Shown piece after piece: positions 7,522 through 15,013 of a stretch of DNA of 64,000 nt. Numbering within the stretch: the first letter of the stretch is position 1; each line of letters begins with the position of its first letter. The translations under genes and the position numbers were made by a program. The stretch comes from Clostridia bacterium (lineage in GTDB: Bacteria; Bacillota; Clostridia; TANB77; UBA1234). The DNA lies in the NCBI GenBank assembly GCA_900753975.1, contig CAAEBC010000017.1:1-64000 (forward strand). Direction: 5' to 3'. The notes beneath the pieces were generated by a model. That model did no database searches. It was not told where the DNA came from and worked only from the letters and a program-made list of their open reading frames with translations.

Positions 7522-8686
7522 TCAAATCACTCTCCCTTTTTCCCATCAAAACCGAACTAACTAAAGTTGTTATCGGTATTGTAATTACAAGTCCAAAACT
7601 TCCTGCTATAGCTCTAACAACCTCTTCTAAAACAAGCTGAGTATTATTAGCTATCTGATATGCTTCAAAGCCATATCCTTTAAGCATAAGTATTACTGTA
7701 AGTGAACTACCTACATAAGCTAAAATAAGTGTGTTTGTCATCGTTCCCATTACATCTTTACCAATATTCATTCCTGACCTAATAAGCTTTTTTATTGTCA
7801 TTCCATTTCCTTCAACACTAAGTTCATGAAGTGCTGAGGCAATAGACATTCCAACATCCATACAAGCACCTAAAGCACCAACTATAATACCAGAAATCAT
7901 AATGTTTTCAAAATTGAATCTACTTCCACCCTCAATCATACTAAGTTGAAGTGAATCTTCGCAAGCACCTGTTAATTTCATAAGATTACCAAATACTATA
8001 GCAAATATTCCAGCAACAATTATTCCACCAGCAGTTCCAAGTGATGCTGCTAAAGTTTGTTTTGTAAAACCGCTAACTATAATAAAGGTTATTGCAATAA
8101 TTCCAATGCTTGTAAGAACTGTTACTAATATCGAATCATATCCATCATATATAAGTGGAACCATTATAAAAAATACAGCAAGTACTGTAATTATAAGTCC
8201 AACTAAAGCTCTAACGCCTTTCATTCCACCAATCAATACGATAGCACCTGAATATAAAATAATCATTGCAACTAAAAAACGCTCATTATTAATATATTCT
8301 ATATATGTACTCTCTATTCCACCATTTGAATCGTAAGAAATTGAAACATATACTTTATCTCCAACATTAAGTGGATCTGCCGGAATAACTGAACCTAAAT
8401 AATATGAAAGTTGGTATTTGACATCTACTATTTTAAAATATCCGTCTTGATCTATTTTAATCCTAACGTCTTGGTAAGGTGTAACTTCTTTTGACCATTC
8501 GTCTTCTTCTATGTATTTTTCTCCCGCAACAACAACTGTGCCTTTAAATGATTTGACTGTATCTCTATATGTTGCATTTAAATTGATTTTTTCTTCAGAG
8601 TTTCCTACTGGAATTTCGCCACTTGCAAGTACTATATTAGATAGCATCATTAATACAAATAACAATACCCAAAATTTGTTTTTCAA
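7511..8686 (-). CDS. YibE/F-like multipass membrane protein
   Basis: A 391-residue protein with a signal peptide (1-22), an extracellular beta-rich domain (about 30-135) and seven to eight membrane helices (about 140-390) containing the family's conserved GALGACMDVGMSIASAL stretch. YibE/F proteins have no settled function. The start is TTG at 8686 with GGGGGTAATATT in front; there is no ATG at the right place. It forms an operon with the S41 protease downstream. Confidence 0.85.
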   Translation of the reverse strand: MKNKFWVLLFVLMMLSNIVLASGEIPVGNSEEKINLNATYRDTVKSFKGTVVVAGEKYIEEDEWSKEVTPYQDVRIKIDQDGYFKIVDVKYQLSYYLGSVIPADPLNVGDKVYVSISYDSNGGIESTYIEYINNERFLVAMIILYSGAIVLIGGMKGVRALVGLIITVLAVFFIMVPLIYDGYDSILVTVLTSIGIIAITFIIVSGFTKQTLAASLGTAGGIIVAGIFAIVFGNLMKLTGACEDSLQLSMIEGGSRFNFENIMISGIIVGALGACMDVGMSIASALHELSVEGNGMTIKKLIRSGMNIGKDVMGTMTNTLILAYVGSSLTVILMLKGYGFEAYQIANNTQLVLEEVVRAIAGSFGLVITIPITTLVSSVLMGKRESDLIGK

Positions 8687-8792
8687 AATATTACCCCCAT
8701 AATATAAAGTTACAAATTTATTCTACTACTCGTAAAATGAAATTGCAATTAAATTTGTAAAAGGCCTTAAAATTTCACATATTGTTGCGAGT

Positions 8793-8936
8793 GAAATTTA
8801 AAAAGCTGAGTTATGAGGTCTGATAAAACTTTTATCCGCTACGTTTGTCAAGGTAGTATTGCTTCGCAATCTCCACCTTGACAAAAAACGCTACTAAAAG
8901 TATTATCAGACCTCATAACTCAGCTTTTTAAATTTC
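8793..8936. repeat. Palindromic element, copy 1: 88-bp core in locus-specific 28-bp inverted arms
   Basis: The core (8821-8908) runs from TGATAAAACTTTTATCCGCT to AAAAGTATTATCA and contains an inner hairpin, GTCAAGGTAGTATTGC against GCAATCTCCACCTTGAC. It is about 95% identical to the reverse complement of the core at 12951-13041. Perfect inverted arms directly abut it: 8793-8820 and 8909-8936 (28 bp, including CTGAGTTATGAGGTC). The arms do not match those of copy 2. A further 9-bp hairpin, AAATTTCAC/GTGAAATTT, lies at 8771-8799. There is no reading frame inside. This fills most of the gap between the YibE/F gene and the gene ending at 8998. Confidence 0.85.
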
Positions 8937-8960
8937 TAGAAAATATGTGCCTCATAAGAT

Positions 8961-8992
8961 AAAAGGTGTTTTCTCAAAAAAGAGAAAACACC
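8961..8992 (-). terminator. Terminator of the phosphoesterase-like gene pair
   Basis: An 11-bp perfect stem, GGTGTTTTCTC (8965-8975) with GAGAAAACACC (8982-8992), followed on the minus strand by TTTTATC. Confidence 0.85.
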
Positions 8993-8997
8993 ATCTG

Positions 8998-9975
8998 TTA
9001 CTTTACACATATACTTGTTTTAAAAGTTTCAACTAAGGAACCATTTTGAATCCATGCGTCGCAAAAACGAATTGATGGATAGGTTGTTGCCGAATGGAAT
9101 GCGCCAGTAGTGTCACGAATGAAACCTGAATTTGTAGTCATATAAATTGGATGTGTGTTATTACCATTTTTGTTAAGTGAGTTTTCCATCGCACCACCAA
9201 ATTGAACGAACATAAGCTTATAGTCTTTGCCTTTAATTACAACATTATCTACCATCTTCGCATATTGCTCATCCATATAGAATTCGGACTGATAGGAAAC
9301 CGTATAGCTTCTGCGTTTTTCAAGATAAACGATTCGCTGTACAATTCCTGCCGTAACTAGATTTAAAGTTGCTGTCGGCTTGTAATTGAATTCAATGTTT
9401 TCGCTTTTAAGATCTCTTTGCACTAAGATAAGTGGATTAAGTTCTGTTTTCTCGAATGCAACTTCGTTCACTCCGTGAATTGCATAGTAACGAAGTGTGG
9501 GAAATTTCTTCAAAATATTAACGATAAGTTCTGCTTGTTCAAAACTTTTTTCATGAGTCCAGTACACCCATTCGCTCTGCTTGTTACGCTTAGCTTTGGG
9601 AGGCGGACCAGCACACAAATCTCCAGAAAAGTGTACTTCTTCATATCCTCTTCTTACTGCTTCACTTAAAAAGTATTCGAATGCTTCTTTATCAAAAGTT
9701 CTGTGTCCAGCATATAATGCTCCAGCTTCAACCCAGCGAACAAGTCTTCTTTCACGACTCTTGAGACTTACGATTTCGTACATGCTTTCGGAATTGTTCG
9801 AATCAATGTAGTAAATATTTGTTTTAGGAACATTTACTATATTAATTCCAAGTTCAATAAGTTTTGAAATTTCTTCTACTGTGATGTCCAATTCATCAAT
9901 GCAAACTCTACCTTTTCTCATCATATCAAGTGCTTTATAAATCCGAGGACAGTCAAAGAATTCGTTAGGATTCAT
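8998..9975 (-). CDS. Metallophosphoesterase-like paralogue lacking most metal ligands
   Basis: A 325-residue protein colinear with its upstream neighbour (9990-10922), sharing the N-terminal small helical domain and the TFD and H-x-x-GDL segments. The catalytic motifs are largely lost: the neighbour's D-x-H reads A86-L-Y88, G-N-H-D reads H-G-V-N (167-170) and the C-terminal G-H-F-H is absent; only GD (Asp119) remains. This is seen directly and makes hydrolysis unlikely. It may bind nucleic acid or regulate its neighbour. ATG at 9975 follows AAAGGGGG, 14 bases after the upstream stop codon. One in-frame CGG encodes Arg11, aligned with Arg4 of the paralogue. Confidence 0.65.
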   Translation of the reverse strand: MNPNEFFDCPRIYKALDMMRKGRVCIDELDITVEEISKLIELGINIVNVPKTNIYYIDSNNSESMYEIVSLKSRERRLVRWVEAGALYAGHRTFDKEAFEYFLSEAVRRGYEEVHFSGDLCAGPPPKAKRNKQSEWVYWTHEKSFEQAELIVNILKKFPTLRYYAIHGVNEVAFEKTELNPLILVQRDLKSENIEFNYKPTATLNLVTAGIVQRIVYLEKRRSYTVSYQSEFYMDEQYAKMVDNVVIKGKDYKLMFVQFGGAMENSLNKNGNNTHPIYMTTNSGFIRDTTGAFHSATTYPSIRFCDAWIQNGSLVETFKTSICVK

Positions 9976-9989
9976 AGTTCTGACCCCCT

Positions 9990-10922
9990 TTACATTTCGA
10001 GCTCATACTCGATTATTTTTTCGTTTTGAATAGTTACTGTAACAAATGCTGCACCCGTATTTCCGGTTATGCCCATTCGTTTTGTATAGTCTGCATCATA
10101 TTGGAAATTACCAGGCATCACAGAAAATATGCCCGCAAGATTAAGCGAATACTGAACATGAAAATGTCCAGCATTTATAGAACGAATATTATACTCTTTA
10201 CCACCAAGTATCACGTTATTAAAATTGCTTCTAAGCACGTTGCCAAGATATCTTTGTGGCGGATATGATTTAGATTTACTCATATTTCCTTTAAGATGAA
10301 TAAGTCTAAACACAACTCCCTTATGAACAATATTTCCTTCGAAAGCATTGAGATAGGTAAAACGTCTAGCACTTCTTGCCATCCTCTCTTCCAAAACAGA
10401 AACAGGATCGACACCACCATGAGTGCAAAAAGATTCATCATGATTTCCGATAGTGGCAATATACCAAAGATCATACTCGCAAAGAATAGAATAAAGTTTA
10501 TCAATCTGTTCTTTAGCAAGATGATATCTAAGATTTTTTTCATGACCACGATATACACCATTGCCATCAAACAAATCTCCAGCAATATGCACATACTGAG
10601 TGCCATTTTTGACAGCCTTTTCAAGATAAGTTCTAAGAGACTTTTCATCAAAAGTTTTACACCCAGTATGAATATCAGACATCTCCAAAATCTTCACTGT
10701 TTCAGGTTCACTAGAAGCTTCTGAAATAACAATATAAGCCATATCATCATAAGGTGCTAAATAATACACGTAGTCCTCCTTCCGAGGGTCGTAGTGCATC
10801 TTAACATTATTCTCAAGATTCTTAATATAGATAATATCTTTCGGCATAATACCAAGTTCTGAGAGAGTATACTGACCTTTTTGCATCATTCTAATCGCTT
10901 TATCATACGTCCGCTTATTCAT
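9990..10922 (-). CDS. Calcineurin-like metallophosphoesterase
   Basis: A 310-residue cytoplasmic protein. A short N-terminal helical domain (about 1-60) precedes a complete metallophosphoesterase core: SDIHTG (D83, H85), AGDLFDG (D116), GNHDE (N160, H161, D162) and GHFH (H253, H255), the ligands of a dinuclear metal centre. The substrate is unknown; the layout recalls SbcD/Mre11 and phage enzymes. The ATG at 10922 has GAAGGAGGGAG; a longer open frame to 11009 lacks a ribosome site. It is the first gene of an operon with its degenerate paralogue. Two in-frame CGG codons (Arg4, Arg47) and higher G+C codon use distinguish it from most neighbours. Confidence 0.8.
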   Translation of the reverse strand: MNKRTYDKAIRMMQKGQYTLSELGIMPKDIIYIKNLENNVKMHYDPRKEDYVYYLAPYDDMAYIVISEASSEPETVKILEMSDIHTGCKTFDEKSLRTYLEKAVKNGTQYVHIAGDLFDGNGVYRGHEKNLRYHLAKEQIDKLYSILCEYDLWYIATIGNHDESFCTHGGVDPVSVLEERMARSARRFTYLNAFEGNIVHKGVVFRLIHLKGNMSKSKSYPPQRYLGNVLRSNFNNVILGGKEYNIRSINAGHFHVQYSLNLAGIFSVMPGNFQYDADYTKRMGITGNTGAAFVTVTIQNEKIIEYELEM

Positions 10923-11018
10923 AATGCTCCCTCCTTCGATATTAATCGATGAACAAGATAAAAATTCCAACAAAAAAATTATATCATTTTCAAAATTAAA
11001 ATAAAACAAAAATTTAAA

Positions 11019-11765
11019 TTAATCTTCCGTTACCAAATAAACTTTCCATTTTTGCCTTCCAAGTTTTAAAGCAAATGATCTATCAAATACAGCATAATCA
11101 AAACGATACTTGCCTTTTACAGCACTACCAGTATCCATCGCAACAACATATCCAAGACCTTCTATATAAAACTTAGTACCTAACTTCCAATACTTAGAAT
11201 CAACAGCAATAGAAACACCTGGAACAATTGGTTTTCCAGACGCAGTATATCCCAAACTATTACTACATTCTTCTGGACTTGGAGTATACGCAGTTCCTTC
11301 AAACTCACCAACATACTCTAACTTAGAATAATCAACAGCCGAATCAGAGTCCTCTGGAATAGTATAATTTTGAGGTGTTATACCACTTGTTGCAGCTTTA
11401 AGCAAAGTGTTTTGCAAATTAATATTTTCTTTTATAAGTTTTTCATTATTTTGTGCGACAAGCTCTGCTTCAGAAAGAATACGTTCTTGTTCTTCAACTA
11501 ATTCTTGTCTTTGGTTTTCAACATCATTTTTAGCAATTTCTAATTCACTTCTTTTATCTTCTAACTCCTTAAATCCACTATTTAAAGATTCCGTTTTTGC
11601 AAAATAAGTATCAACAGTCTTTTGAGAGTGTGCAAAAACAATCCCTGCAGCTCCTGCAGCGACAACAATTCCACAAGCCAAGAAATGCATAACCTTTGAC
11701 TTTCTAATATCATTTTTTCTTCTTTTAAGAGTACCTTTTATATGTAAAACATTATCACTAGACAA
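11019..11765 (-). CDS. Membrane-anchored coiled-coil protein with 3D domain
   Basis: A 248-residue protein: basic N-terminus, one membrane segment (about 27-47), a coiled coil (about 55-120, rich in Glu/Lys/Gln) and a C-terminal 3D domain (about 155-245). The three conserved aspartates occur in AVDSKYW, AMDTGS and YAVFD. 3D domains are found in lytic transglycosylases and other cell-wall enzymes (YocH, YabE, MltA-like). The start is TTG at 11765 after AAGGAGGGG. Confidence 0.85.
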   Translation of the reverse strand: MSSDNVLHIKGTLKRRKNDIRKSKVMHFLACGIVVAAGAAGIVFAHSQKTVDTYFAKTESLNSGFKELEDKRSELEIAKNDVENQRQELVEEQERILSEAELVAQNNEKLIKENINLQNTLLKAATSGITPQNYTIPEDSDSAVDYSKLEYVGEFEGTAYTPSPEECSNSLGYTASGKPIVPGVSIAVDSKYWKLGTKFYIEGLGYVVAMDTGSAVKGKYRFDYAVFDRSFALKLGRQKWKVYLVTED

Positions 11766-11894
11766 TAAAAATCCCCTCCTTGCAAAATCTATATTTGTAT
11801 TCTATCATAAAATGCCTTTTCAGAAAAGACCACAAACAAAAAATCATGATTTAGTTACATTTCTAGTTAAAAAAAATTTTTGCACCACCTTCTC

Positions 11895-11923
11895 TTGATT
11901 AAAAAAACTAAATTTGCTATAAT
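11895..11923 (+). promoter_or_regulatory. Promoter of the tmRNA gene
   Basis: TTGATT (11895-11900), a 17-bp spacer and TATAAT (11918-11923). The RNA 5' end begins 14 bases after the -10 box. Confidence 0.75.
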
Positions 11924-11936
11924 ATAAATAGTTTCT

Positions 11937-12287
11937 GGGGATGCATTGGTTTCGACAGAAATTAGGAAGCATAAATAGCGAGTGATGGATTCTCGCTTGG
12001 CCATCTAAAAAATGCGAGAGAAAAAATAATTAACAACAATAAAGTTGCTTTAGCTGCCTAAGCGCGGCTTCGTTTTATTTTAACGTGCCACTTGGTTAAA
12101 ATACGGCGTCAAACAAAGTGGAAACAAAACTATTCTCGTTTCTGGAATAGTGGGTAATTTAGAAACTACTCATTTTACGTTTTGTTTATCTAGAATGAAG
12201 TGAGGAAACTATTAAGATAAACTGCACTCGGAGAAATTTATGTGGAAAAATTTTTGGACAGGAGTTCAACTCTCCTCATCTCCACCA
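11937..12287 (+). ncRNA. ssrA: Transfer-messenger RNA (tmRNA)
   Basis: A one-piece tmRNA of about 351 nt. The 5' GGGGATG pairs with the 3' CATCTCC before ACCA, and the TGGTTTCGACAG block is the conserved tRNA-like D region; the 3' end has the GGAGTTCAACTCTCC T arm. The tag frame runs from the likely resume codon GCG at 12014 to TAA at 12059-12061 and encodes AREKIINNNKVALAA, ending in the VALAA degron. tmRNA rescues ribosomes stalled on broken or slow messages, relevant if ribosomes pause at CGG in this organism. Confidence 0.95.
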
Positions 12288-12310
12288 AATTTATTTATAC
12301 GGAGGAAAAA

Positions 12311-12910
12311 ATGAAAAAAAAGACATTAATATTCATAGCACTACCTATAGTTTTCATAGTAATACTAGTTGCGCTCATATGCTTAAACAAAAACGAAATA
12401 AAAGACACTGCTGAAATACAAAAAATTGTTGCGGATTCAAACCTTGAACTTCTACTAAACTTAGAAAACTTCGAAAGAGAAAACTACTCTGCAGATAAAC
12501 TTTTAGAAGTATCAATGGACTTTGCAAGTCAGAAAAACTACATGAACGAAACACAAGAAGGTGAACTATACGAATACGTTAATCAAAACGAACTACACGA
12601 TATCATATATGCACTTACAGGAGTAACCGTAGAAGCACCAATCCAAATAGAAAATTCATTATACGTATACGATAGCGAAAACGAAAGATACTTCCTCGTA
12701 CCTATAGAATTCGCCAAATACGAAATAACAAACATAAATCACATCTACAAAAACGATGACACCTACACCATAGAATGTACAGCACAAAAGAAACAAGATG
12801 GAGAAGTGGTAGAACAAAAAACCTTCACAACAACATTCGAAAAACTTCCAGACAATCAATACACTCAATACCAACTCCAATCTCAAACTGTCTCGCAAAC
12901 GGTCTCATAA
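12311..12910 (+). CDS. Membrane-anchored protein of unknown function
   Basis: A 199-residue protein with a single N-terminal membrane segment (about 5-26) and an acidic extracytoplasmic domain ending in a Gln/Thr/Ser-rich tail. I do not recognise the family. The start is the ATG at 12311 after CGGAGGAAAAA; an open frame reaches back into the tmRNA gene (to 12242) but cannot be coding there. The stop codon directly abuts the left arm of palindromic element copy 2, which probably ends its transcript. Confidence 0.6.
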   Translation: MKKKTLIFIALPIVFIVILVALICLNKNEIKDTAEIQKIVADSNLELLLNLENFERENYSADKLLEVSMDFASQKNYMNETQEGELYEYVNQNELHDIIYALTGVTVEAPIQIENSLYVYDSENERYFLVPIEFAKYEITNINHIYKNDDTYTIECTAQKKQDGEVVEQKTFTTTFEKLPDNQYTQYQLQSQTVSQTVS

Positions 12911-13081
12911 AAAAACTCAATAATAAAAAAAATTGTGAGTGTGTGACTTTTGATAATACTTTTAGTAGCGTTTTTTTGTCAAGGTGGAGATTGCGCCAGC
13001 AATACTACCTTGACAAAACCTAGCGGATAAAAGTTTTATCAAAAGTCACACACTCACAATTTTTTTTATTATTGAGTTTTT
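12911..13081. repeat. Palindromic element, copy 2: 91-bp core in perfect 40-bp inverted arms
   Basis: The core (12951-13041) begins TGATAATACTTTTAGTAGCG and ends GGATAAAAGTTTTATCA; it is the inverted counterpart of the core at 8821-8908. The arms 12911-12950 and 13042-13081 are perfect 40-bp reverse complements, with TTGTGAGTGTGTGACTTT inside and A/T runs outside. The whole 171-bp palindrome fills the space between two convergent genes, so as RNA it would act as a bidirectional terminator. No reading frame or transposase is present. Confidence 0.9.
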
Positions 13082-13090
13082 CCTCTCATT

Positions 13091-13828
13091 CTAATACCTG
13101 ACTTCTTTCAGATAAAGCCCCTGTCCCGGAAGCGTCTTTCCAGCCCTAGTCCTATCCCCAGAATCAATAATTTCAGGAATATCGCAAGCCGAAATCTTTC
13201 CAAGTCCAACATCAACAATCGTCCCACAAATAATCCTAACCATATTATACAGAAATCCATCTCCAGATAATTCAACACTAATAATTCCATCTTTCTCAAA
13301 AAGCTCGCACTTAGTTAGGGTCCTAACTGTAGTCTTTCTCTTATTACCACCAGAAGACATAAACCCTTTGAAATCATGAGTCCCCTCAAAAAAAGTCAAT
13401 GCCTTCTTCATATCATCAACATTTAATTTGACCGGCATATGAAACTCCCTATATCTATTCAAAGCAGAAGGAAACTCATTATTATTTATAACATACAAAT
13501 ACGTCTTTCCTTTACAATTATACCTAGCATGAAATCTATCATCAACTTCTTCAGCACCTTTAACAACAATACTCTTCTTAAGTTTCGAATTAATCGCATA
13601 AGGAAACTTAGAAATCTCAATATTAGAATTAGTATGAAAATTAGCTACTTGCCCAAGAGCATGCACACCAGCATCAGTCCTCCCAGAACCTATAAGCTCA
13701 ATATTCTCTCCCGTAATAGCAGAAATTGCAGATTCAATCTCACCTTGCACACTTTCCTTGCCAGGCTGAGTTTGCCATCCAGCAAAATTCTTACCATCAT
13801 ATTCAATTAACAATTTAATATTTCGCAA
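13091..13828 (-). CDS. truA: tRNA pseudouridine synthase A
   Basis: A 245-residue enzyme that makes pseudouridine at positions 38-40 of the tRNA anticodon stem. The catalytic aspartate is in SGRTDAGVHA (Asp52), and the later FEGTHDFKGF and GDGFLYNMVR motifs match. The start is TTG at 13828, directly after the TAG of the upstream gene, with GAGGTGAGGGAG as ribosome site, so translation is coupled. Its target, the anticodon stem base, is where the window's odd tRNA-Gly differs from normal tRNAs, though no link is shown. Confidence 0.93.
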   Translation of the reverse strand: MRNIKLLIEYDGKNFAGWQTQPGKESVQGEIESAISAITGENIELIGSGRTDAGVHALGQVANFHTNSNIEISKFPYAINSKLKKSIVVKGAEEVDDRFHARYNCKGKTYLYVINNNEFPSALNRYREFHMPVKLNVDDMKKALTFFEGTHDFKGFMSSGGNKRKTTVRTLTKCELFEKDGIISVELSGDGFLYNMVRIICGTIVDVGLGKISACDIPEIIDSGDRTRAGKTLPGQGLYLKEVRY

Positions 13829-14887
13829 CTACTCCCTCACCTCGCATCTTATATCAGCTTCAAAAGTTCTATTAAACATAGTATAAAAAATATCATTTAA
13901 AATCGCAGTAATAAGTGAAAAAACATTATTAATATTCTTATATCTACAGTTCACAACATACATTCCATCATCATCTAAAACAACATGAATATTATTATTA
14001 TAAAGCTCATTTAAAATAGTTATAGCTATATCTTCATAGTAAAGCTCCTCAATAAGCTTTTTCGTATTATGACCAAATTTAATAGCAATCCTACCAAGAG
14101 GCGAAACTATGTAAGCCTTATCCTTAAACTTTTCTTCGTTACTTACTATGACCTCACTTATAGCCTGTTTCAGATTTGAATAAGAAAATTTAATAACACA
14201 GTTTTCAGTATCCTTATTCATAATAGCCTCATAATAACTATTTTCGTTTATAAGCCTACAAACAGCATCTATGCCAAACTTTATAGCATACGCATTCAAA
14301 AACTTGCCAAAACCGTAAATAAAGTTTCCTATGATAATGCTATTGCCTTCGTTGTCATCGTCCGAAAGCTTATGACTTGTATATTCATAAATATAATCTT
14401 CAATACTTTTAAACGGATCAACCTCATTCGTCAAAATCTTAATATATGTAGGAATATCATAAATGTTTCTCATATCAATCTTCTGCGATACACACCATTT
14501 AATAAAATTAAAAGAATTAAGAGAAAATTTAATCGGCATCTCCTTAGAAATAAATTTAGCAATAATAATACTACTTACTTTATTAATTCTTATAACATAA
14601 GTCTTTTGACTATCCGTCGTTATATAAATCCTAGAAAATGACTCATTTGGATAAATACTTATATATTCACTTTTTTCAATATCACCCACATGCTCCAAAA
14701 AATCTTGATCGTCATTTATATAAACAACTTCATTATCTGTGCCAAACATAATCTTAAGATGTATAAAATTCTTAAAAAAAGTTTCAACATCATCAAGCGA
14801 CTCTTTCTCATCTAAAGTACTCTCAAAAGTCTTAGTGCCTGAAAGTTTTCCAGACATCAAAGCAATTTTACTCAAATCATTTTCCAT
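13829..14887 (-). CDS. Unknown protein, possible degenerate family-A DNA polymerase-like domain
   Basis: A 352-residue soluble acidic protein without signal peptide or membrane segment. I do not recognise it with confidence. The C-terminal half has an order of segments (NFIYGFGKFLNAYAIKFGI near 193, VSPLGR near 270, then a helix and HVVLDDDGMYVV near 310) that loosely recalls the motif B, RRY-like and motif C region of PolA-type polymerases, but key catalytic residues are not clear. That resemblance is only inference. RBS GAGGTGAG precedes the ATG; its TAG touches truA's TTG. It sits upstream of truA and downstream of the T4SS operon terminator. Confidence 0.45.
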   Translation of the reverse strand: MENDLSKIALMSGKLSGTKTFESTLDEKESLDDVETFFKNFIHLKIMFGTDNEVVYINDDQDFLEHVGDIEKSEYISIYPNESFSRIYITTDSQKTYVIRINKVSSIIIAKFISKEMPIKFSLNSFNFIKWCVSQKIDMRNIYDIPTYIKILTNEVDPFKSIEDYIYEYTSHKLSDDDNEGNSIIIGNFIYGFGKFLNAYAIKFGIDAVCRLINENSYYEAIMNKDTENCVIKFSYSNLKQAISEVIVSNEEKFKDKAYIVSPLGRIAIKFGHNTKKLIEELYYEDIAITILNELYNNNIHVVLDDDGMYVVNCRYKNINNVFSLITAILNDIFYTMFNRTFEADIRCEVRE

Positions 14888-14942
14888 TATCTCACCTCGC
14901 TAAAACATTTTAACATAATATCTTAAATTTGTCGACAAAATA

Positions 14943-14992
14943 CTGTACAAAAATAAAGAGCATATTAATTAAATAAATAATTAATATACTCT
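14943..14992 (-). terminator. Terminator of the T4SS operon
   Basis: A 15-bp stem with one mismatch (14957-14971 with 14978-14992; AGAG...ATTAATTA against TAATTAAT...CTCT). On the minus strand it is followed by TTTATTTTTG. It lies just after the last T4SS gene. Confidence 0.7.
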
Positions 14993-15013
14993 AATAAACT
15001 TTCTATATATTAG

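Noticed and set aside
12242..12310. Extended N-terminus of the protein at 12311
   Set aside because: This stretch is the 3' part of the tmRNA gene; the ATG at 12311 has its own GGAGG site.
8793..13081. Autonomous transposon or IS
   Set aside because: The palindromic elements contain no transposase frame and no clear target-site duplications.
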